Below the pieces are notes generated by a model. The model was not told where the DNA came from. It worked only from the letters and a program-made list of their open reading frames with translations, and ran no database searches. From Zingiber officinale (Eukaryota > Streptophyta > Magnoliopsida > Zingiberales > Zingiberaceae), in the NCBI RefSeq assembly GCF_018446385.1, contig NC_056005.1:61044239-61108238 (forward strand): a stretch of 64,000 bases of DNA, given 5' to 3'. Both the position numbers and the translations under genes were made by a program. How positions within the stretch are numbered: the stretch's first letter is position 1; each line of letters opens with the position of its first letter. This document shows, in pieces, positions 59,137 to 64,000 of this stretch.

Positions 59137-62100
59137 ATGATGTCGAATACGAACACCTTCTCCCTGCGATCTGTCCTCGAGAAGGACAAGCTCAACGGAG
59201 CAAACTTCCTGGACTGGTACAGGAATCTGAGAATAGTTCTCACCCAAGAACGTAAACTGTACGTTCTGGAGCAGCCCATTCCGGAGGCTCCTCCTGCCAC
59301 TGCCCCGCGAGCTGACCGAGATGCTTTCAAGAAGCATCAAGATGACGCATTAGATGTGTCTTGTCTAATGCTCGCGACCATGAACTCTGTGCTTCAGATA
59401 CAACACGAGTTAATGGGCGCTTACGATATGGTTGAACATCTTCGTCAACTGTATCAAGGTCAAGCGAGGCATGAGAGATTTGAGATCTCAAGGGCACTGT
59501 TTCAGTGCAAGATGTCAGACGGGGCTCCTGTAGGCCCATATGTACTAAAAATGATTGGGTACATAGAGAACCTACAAAGGTTGGGGTTCCCATTTGGCCA
59601 AGAGCTGGCCACTGACCTAATCTTGCAATCCTTGCCGGATAGCTACAGTCAATTCGTTCTAAACTACAATATGAACGAGATTGACAAGCCACTGCCCGAG
59701 CTGCTTAGCATGTTAAGAACGGCTAAGCTGAACCTTAAGAAGGCTAAGCCCAACACTGTTCTGATGGTTCAGAAACATAAGGGCAAGGGCAAGTCCAAAG
59801 GCAAGGGAAAGTCCCAAGCCAAGGGCAAAGGCAAGGCACTGAAGTCTAAAGGAGGGGTCGCCAAGGATGCTACCTGCTTCCACTGCGGTCAGACCGGGCA
59901 CTGGAAGATAAACTGCAAGGTATACTTGGAGGATCTTAAGAAGAAGCGAAGTGACACTTCCACTTCAGGTATATATGTTATAGAAGTCAATTTATCTATT
60001 TCTACATCATGGGTATTAGATACTGGATGTGCTTTTCACATTTGTACTGATGTGTAGGTGATGAGAAATAGCAGGGCATTGACAAAGGGCGAGGTGGACC
60101 TACGAGTAGGCAATGGAGCACGGGTTGCTGCTGTTGCTGTAGGGACTTATTTTCTATCTCTGCCCTCTGGGCTTGTACTAGAGTTAGTCGATTGTTGTTA
60201 TGTGCCTGCATTTACTAAGAACATTATATCAATTTCATGTTTAGACAAGAAAGGTTTCTCGTTTACAATAAGGAACAAATGTTGTTCCGTCTTTTTAAAC
60301 GATATTCTCTATTGTAGTGCACCTTTGATAAACAGACTCAATATTCAAGACCTTGAGAGCCCTATCTATAACATAAATACCAAGAGGTTCAAGTCAAATG
60401 ACATGAACCAAACCTGCCTCTAGCACTGTCGCTTAGGTCATATAAATGACAAGCGCTTATCCCAGCTCCATAAGGATGGTTTGCTGGACTCATTTGATTT
60501 AGAATCATATGAGATATGCGAGTCATGCCTACGAGGCAAGATGACCAAGACTCCCTTTAGTGGGCACAGCGAGAGAGTGTCTGATTTGTTAGGACTCATA
60601 CATAGTGATGTATGTGGCCCTTTCAATGTTGCTGCTAGAGGCAGTTATAGGTATTTCATCACATTTACTGATGACTTCAGTAGATATGGTTATGTGTACT
60701 TGATGACACATAAGTCTGAATCCTTTGAAAAGTTTAAAGAATTCAAGAATGAAGTACAGAACCAGCTTGGCAAGAGTATTAAGATACTTCAATCCGATCG
60801 AGTTGGAGAATACCTTAGCCATGAGTTTCGTGACTATCTAGCTGAGTGTGGGATTCTATCTCAACTCACTCCTACTGGAACACCACAGTGGAATAGTGTA
60901 TCCAAAAGGAGGAATCGTACCATATTAGATATGGTACGATCGATGATGAGCCACACAGATCTTCCGACATACCTTTGGGGCTATGCTTTAGACACGACTG
61001 CTGTTATACTCAACCGAGTTCCATCCAATGTCGTGATGAAGACACCATATAGGATATGGACTGGGAGAGATGCCCAGGTGTCTTTCATGAGGATTTGGGG
61101 TTGTGAGGCTTACGTTCGACGTCAAGTCTCAAACAAGTTAGGGCCCAAATCCGACAAGTGCTACTTTATAGGATATCCCAAGGAAACTAAGGGATATTAC
61201 TTCTACATTCCCAGTCAGCACAAGATAGTTGTGGCAAAGACTGGAGTCTTTCTAGAATGGGACTTTGTTTCTAGAAAGACTAGTGGGAGTACATTCGATC
61301 TTGAAGAAGTTCAAGATGCGGATCCTAACACTGAAGCCTCGATGGAAATTTAACTGGAACCACAAAGTGTTGTCGATGATGTTGTTCCACAAAGAGTTGA
61401 GGAACAACAACCAGTTCAAGTAGACATACCTCTTCGCAGGTCTGATAGGGTACGTCGTCAGCCTGAGAGATACTCATTTCTCTTGTCTGACCATGATGAC
61501 GTTGTGCTCATAGATGATGAGCCTACCACCTATCAGGAAGCTGTGATGAGACCAGATTCCGAGAAATGACTAGAAGCCATGAGATCCGAGATGGAATCCA
61601 TGTACACCAACCAAGTATGGACTTTGGTTGATCCACCTGAAGGGGTAAAACCCATTGGGTGCAAGTGGGTCTTTAAGAGAAAGACTGACATGGATGGACT
61701 TATTTATAAGGGTCGCTTGGTAGCTAAAGGTTTCAAGCAGATTCATGGTATTGACTATGATGAAACCTTTTCTCCAGTAGCGATGTTTAAATCCATTCGG
61801 ATCATGCTTGCTATTGCAGCTTACCACGATTATGAGATCTGGCAGATGGATGTCAAAACCGCATTTCTGAATGGAAACCTACTCGAGGATGTGTACATGA
61901 CACAACCTGAGGGTTTTATAGATCCAAAGCATACTAGCAGAGTATGCAAGCTGCATAGGTCTATTTATGGACTTAAGTAAACTTCTCGAAGCTGGAATCT
62001 TCGATTCGATGATGTGATCAAACAGTTTGGTTTCATCAAGAACAAAGATGAGCCTTGTGTCTACAAGAAGGTTGTAGGGGACATAGTTGTCTTCCTCATA

Positions 62101-63093
62101 TTGTATGTGGATGACATACTGCTCATTGAGAAGGACATCCTTATCCTTCAGTCTGTCAACACCTGGCTAGGGAGTTGCTTCTGAATGAAGGACTTAGGTG
62201 AGGCATCCCACATTCTAGGGATACAGATCTATAGAGATAGATCTAAGAGATTGTTTGGCCTAAGTCAGAGTACATACATTGATAAGGTACTCCTACGGTT
62301 TGCCATGAAGAACTCCAAGAAGGGATTTCTGCCGATGTCACATGGCGTGAGTCTTTCAAAGACTCAAGGTCCCTCTTCTAGAGAGGAGAGAGACCGCATG
62401 GATCAGATCCCTTATGCCTCAGCCATAGGATCGATCAAGTACGCTATGCTATGTACTCGACCTGATGTCTCGTATGCTTTGAGCATGACAAGCAGATACC
62501 AGTCAGATACAGGTGAAAGTCACTGGATAGCGGTCAAGAATATTCTTAAGTACTTAAGAAGGACTAAATAATATTTCTTGATATATGGAGGTGATGATGA
62601 GCTAGCTGTAAAGGGTTACAGTGATGCTAGCTTCCAGACCGGCCAAGATGACTATAGATCGCAGTCGGGGTTCTTGTTTTGCATTAATGGTGGTGCTGTG
62701 AGCTGGAAGAGTTCGAAGTAGGACACAGTAGTTGATTCTACAACAGAGGCCGAGTATATTGCTGCATCAGAGGCAGCAAAGGAGGCAGTTTGGATTCGCA
62801 AGTTCATCGCTGAACTTGGGGTGGTTCCTAGCATTGCTAAACCTATTGAGCTCTATTGTGACAACAATGGAGCTATAGCACAGGCGAAGGAACCTCGCTC
62901 ACACCAGCGGACCAAACACATACTACAGCGCTTCCATCTCATTCGAGAGATCATCGAGAGAGGAGATGTGAAGATTTGCAGAGTACCTACAGAGTCTAAC
63001 ATCGCAGATCCCTTGACCAAGGCTTGAGCACAGAGGAAGCATGATGGTCACACTAGGTCATTGGGGCTTAGAGCCTACAGTGATTGGCACTAG
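59137..63093 (+). pseudogene. Angela-like copia gag-pol, unit 2
   Basis: ATG at 59137; gag is intact up to a zinc knuckle CFHCGQTGHWKINC and the protease core LDTGCAFHIC. The Gln codon at 59272 is intact where unit 1 has a stop. Breaks: TAG 60055, TAG 60421 (Trp in unit 1), TAA 61351, TGA 61567, TAA 61978 (shared with unit 1), TGA 62182, TAA 62569, TAG near 62719, TGA 63025. The integrase DD35E glutamate is Lys (codon 60904-60906), as in unit 1, and SDRGGEY reads SDRVGEY. Reverse transcriptase YVDDILLI and RNase H motifs YCDNNGAIAQAK and NIADPLTKA remain. Final stop TAG at 63091. Confidence 0.95.
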
Positions 63094-63099
63094 TGCTAG

Positions 63100-63107
63100 T
63101 GGGAGAT
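63100..63107 (+). other. Polypurine tract, unit 2
   Basis: GTGGGAGAT directly before LTR 3. Confidence 0.85.
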
Positions 63108-64000
63108 TGTTAGCTAGAGCCCTAGAGCCAATCATTTGATGATTGTATTTTGGACTTGTTGTATCATATTCTTTATAAATAAAGGCATTTGGTTTTTGGT
63201 TATTATACTTACTTGTATTGGTGCTAAATAAACTAAGTATAATAACGCCCTTGAGTAGACGGTTCTCACCTATATCAATCGGTTAGTTGAACCGATAGTG
63301 AGATGATATAGGGAACGCTACTCTTAATCATTCCTAGTCGAGTATTAACATTCAGGGACAATGTTAATGCAATAAGACTAGCATGTAGGTCAACTCGATG
63401 ACTTGATCTCACAAGTCATGGATATAGAGATATCAAGTTGACACATGGGTATGCATTGGAGAATGTATACTGAATGACCCGCCATGAGAAAGTATCATGG
63501 ATCGTTATATGAGTGTCATATACTTTCTCATGTGGCTATTAGTATGACTACTAGTCCTTAGACCTGAAGTCACCATGGATCCCTACATAAGGAGTTACGT
63601 ACTTTGGTTTCGTCAAACGTCACCCGTAACTGGGTGGACTATAAAGGCGATTACTGGGTATGTAACGAATTATGCAGAGGGATGTGAGTGATGTAGATGG
63701 GATCTATCCCTCCTATATGACGGGAGCGACATCGATATTCTTGATAGAGTGAGACCACGAAGTGCATGACCATGCCCAAATGAGTCAATATAGGATATTG
63801 AGCTCATTTGATTGAGTGAGTCTACTTGGAGTTCAAGATTTAGATTGATTAGAGGATTACACGGTATATGCCTTGCATTGATCAATCTAGATGTCTAGGA
63901 TAGAAGGACACTTGTCATATTTTGTGAGGAGTCACAATTAGTAGTCACAAGGTGATGTTGGATCTCAACATTCTTGTAACTTGGGTAGTAATGATGTGTT
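63108..64000 (+). repeat. Angela-like LTR 3, cut by window edge
   Basis: Begins TGTTAGCTAGAGCC and matches the first 893 bp of LTR 1. The remaining roughly 930 bp should follow outside the window, then either the GAACA duplication and Tat gag, or a further repeat unit. Confidence 0.95.

Larger units (their letters stand above)
18290..64000 (+). mobile_element. Angela-like copia tandem pair sharing an LTR
   Basis: Structure LTR - interior - LTR - interior - LTR, with one shared middle LTR. LTRs start TGTTAGCTAGAGCCCTAGAG and end CCCAACA; both interiors begin with a TGGTATCAGAGCC primer site and end with GTGGGAGAT next to the following LTR. The LTR start resembles the Angela type (GCCCTAGAGxCAAT), and gag-pol order (protease, integrase, reverse transcriptase, RNase H) is copia. 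The pair inserted in the Tat gag at 18289/18290. The middle LTR is split by a 30-kb nested insertion. The right LTR is cut at the window edge, so the target duplication (expected GAACA) cannot be checked. Confidence 0.9.

Overview
The window is nuclear DNA of a flowering plant made almost entirely of nested transposable elements. I found no free-standing host gene. The evidence for a plant is the set of lineages present (Tat-type and Tekay/Del-type Ty3-gypsy, Angela/Tork-type Ty1-copia, CACTA DNA transposon), initiator-Met tRNA primer sites, and captured pieces of plant genes. The species cannot be assigned; the Angela-like LTR start hints weakly at a monocot.

Layout, oldest layer first. (0) Positions 32-6027 are a long LTR-only element (TGTAACG...CGTTACA) with several tandem arrays inside. 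Positions about 6030-18289 are the 3' part of a minus-strand Tat gypsy element: gag end, protease, reverse transcriptase, two RNase H domains and integrase (18289 to 14070), an array of sixteen 80-bp repeats (12500-13759), and two related intron-containing antisense ORFs (6340-8520 and 9504-11956). (1) An Angela-like copia element, present as a tandem pair sharing its middle LTR, interrupts the Tat gag: LTR 18290-20116, interior, LTR 25592-26434 continued at 56649-57624, interior, LTR 63108-64000 cut by the window edge. (2) A second copia element (26435-56643, target duplication ACAAG) sits inside the shared middle LTR. (3) That element was hit twice: by a 4.15-kb solo LTR (32172-36324, duplication ATACG) and, in its 3' LTR, by a CACTA transposon (38232-54354, duplication ATA). 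(4) A complete Tekay-type chromovirus (42801-51901, duplication CTTTG) sits inside the CACTA element.

The most interesting object is the CACTA element. It has CACTACAACAAAAA ends and subterminal repeats but no transposase that I can see. It carries, all on the minus strand and with introns kept, pieces of at least three host genes: the 5' half of NADPH-cytochrome P450 reductase (membrane anchor plus FMN domain), three exons of an EMB2004-like leucine-rich-repeat gene, one unidentified exon, and a VND-like NAC gene whose three exons splice in phase to a 202-codon ORF with a complete NAC DNA-binding domain and a TATA box upstream. The reductase and LRR pieces are incomplete or broken; the NAC piece is still open.

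All retroelement reading frames carry stops or frameshifts. Most stops look like C-to-T or G-to-A changes, as expected for methylated, silenced repeats. Both Angela units share a lysine in place of the integrase catalytic glutamate and the same stop in the reverse transcriptase, so their common parent was already defective.
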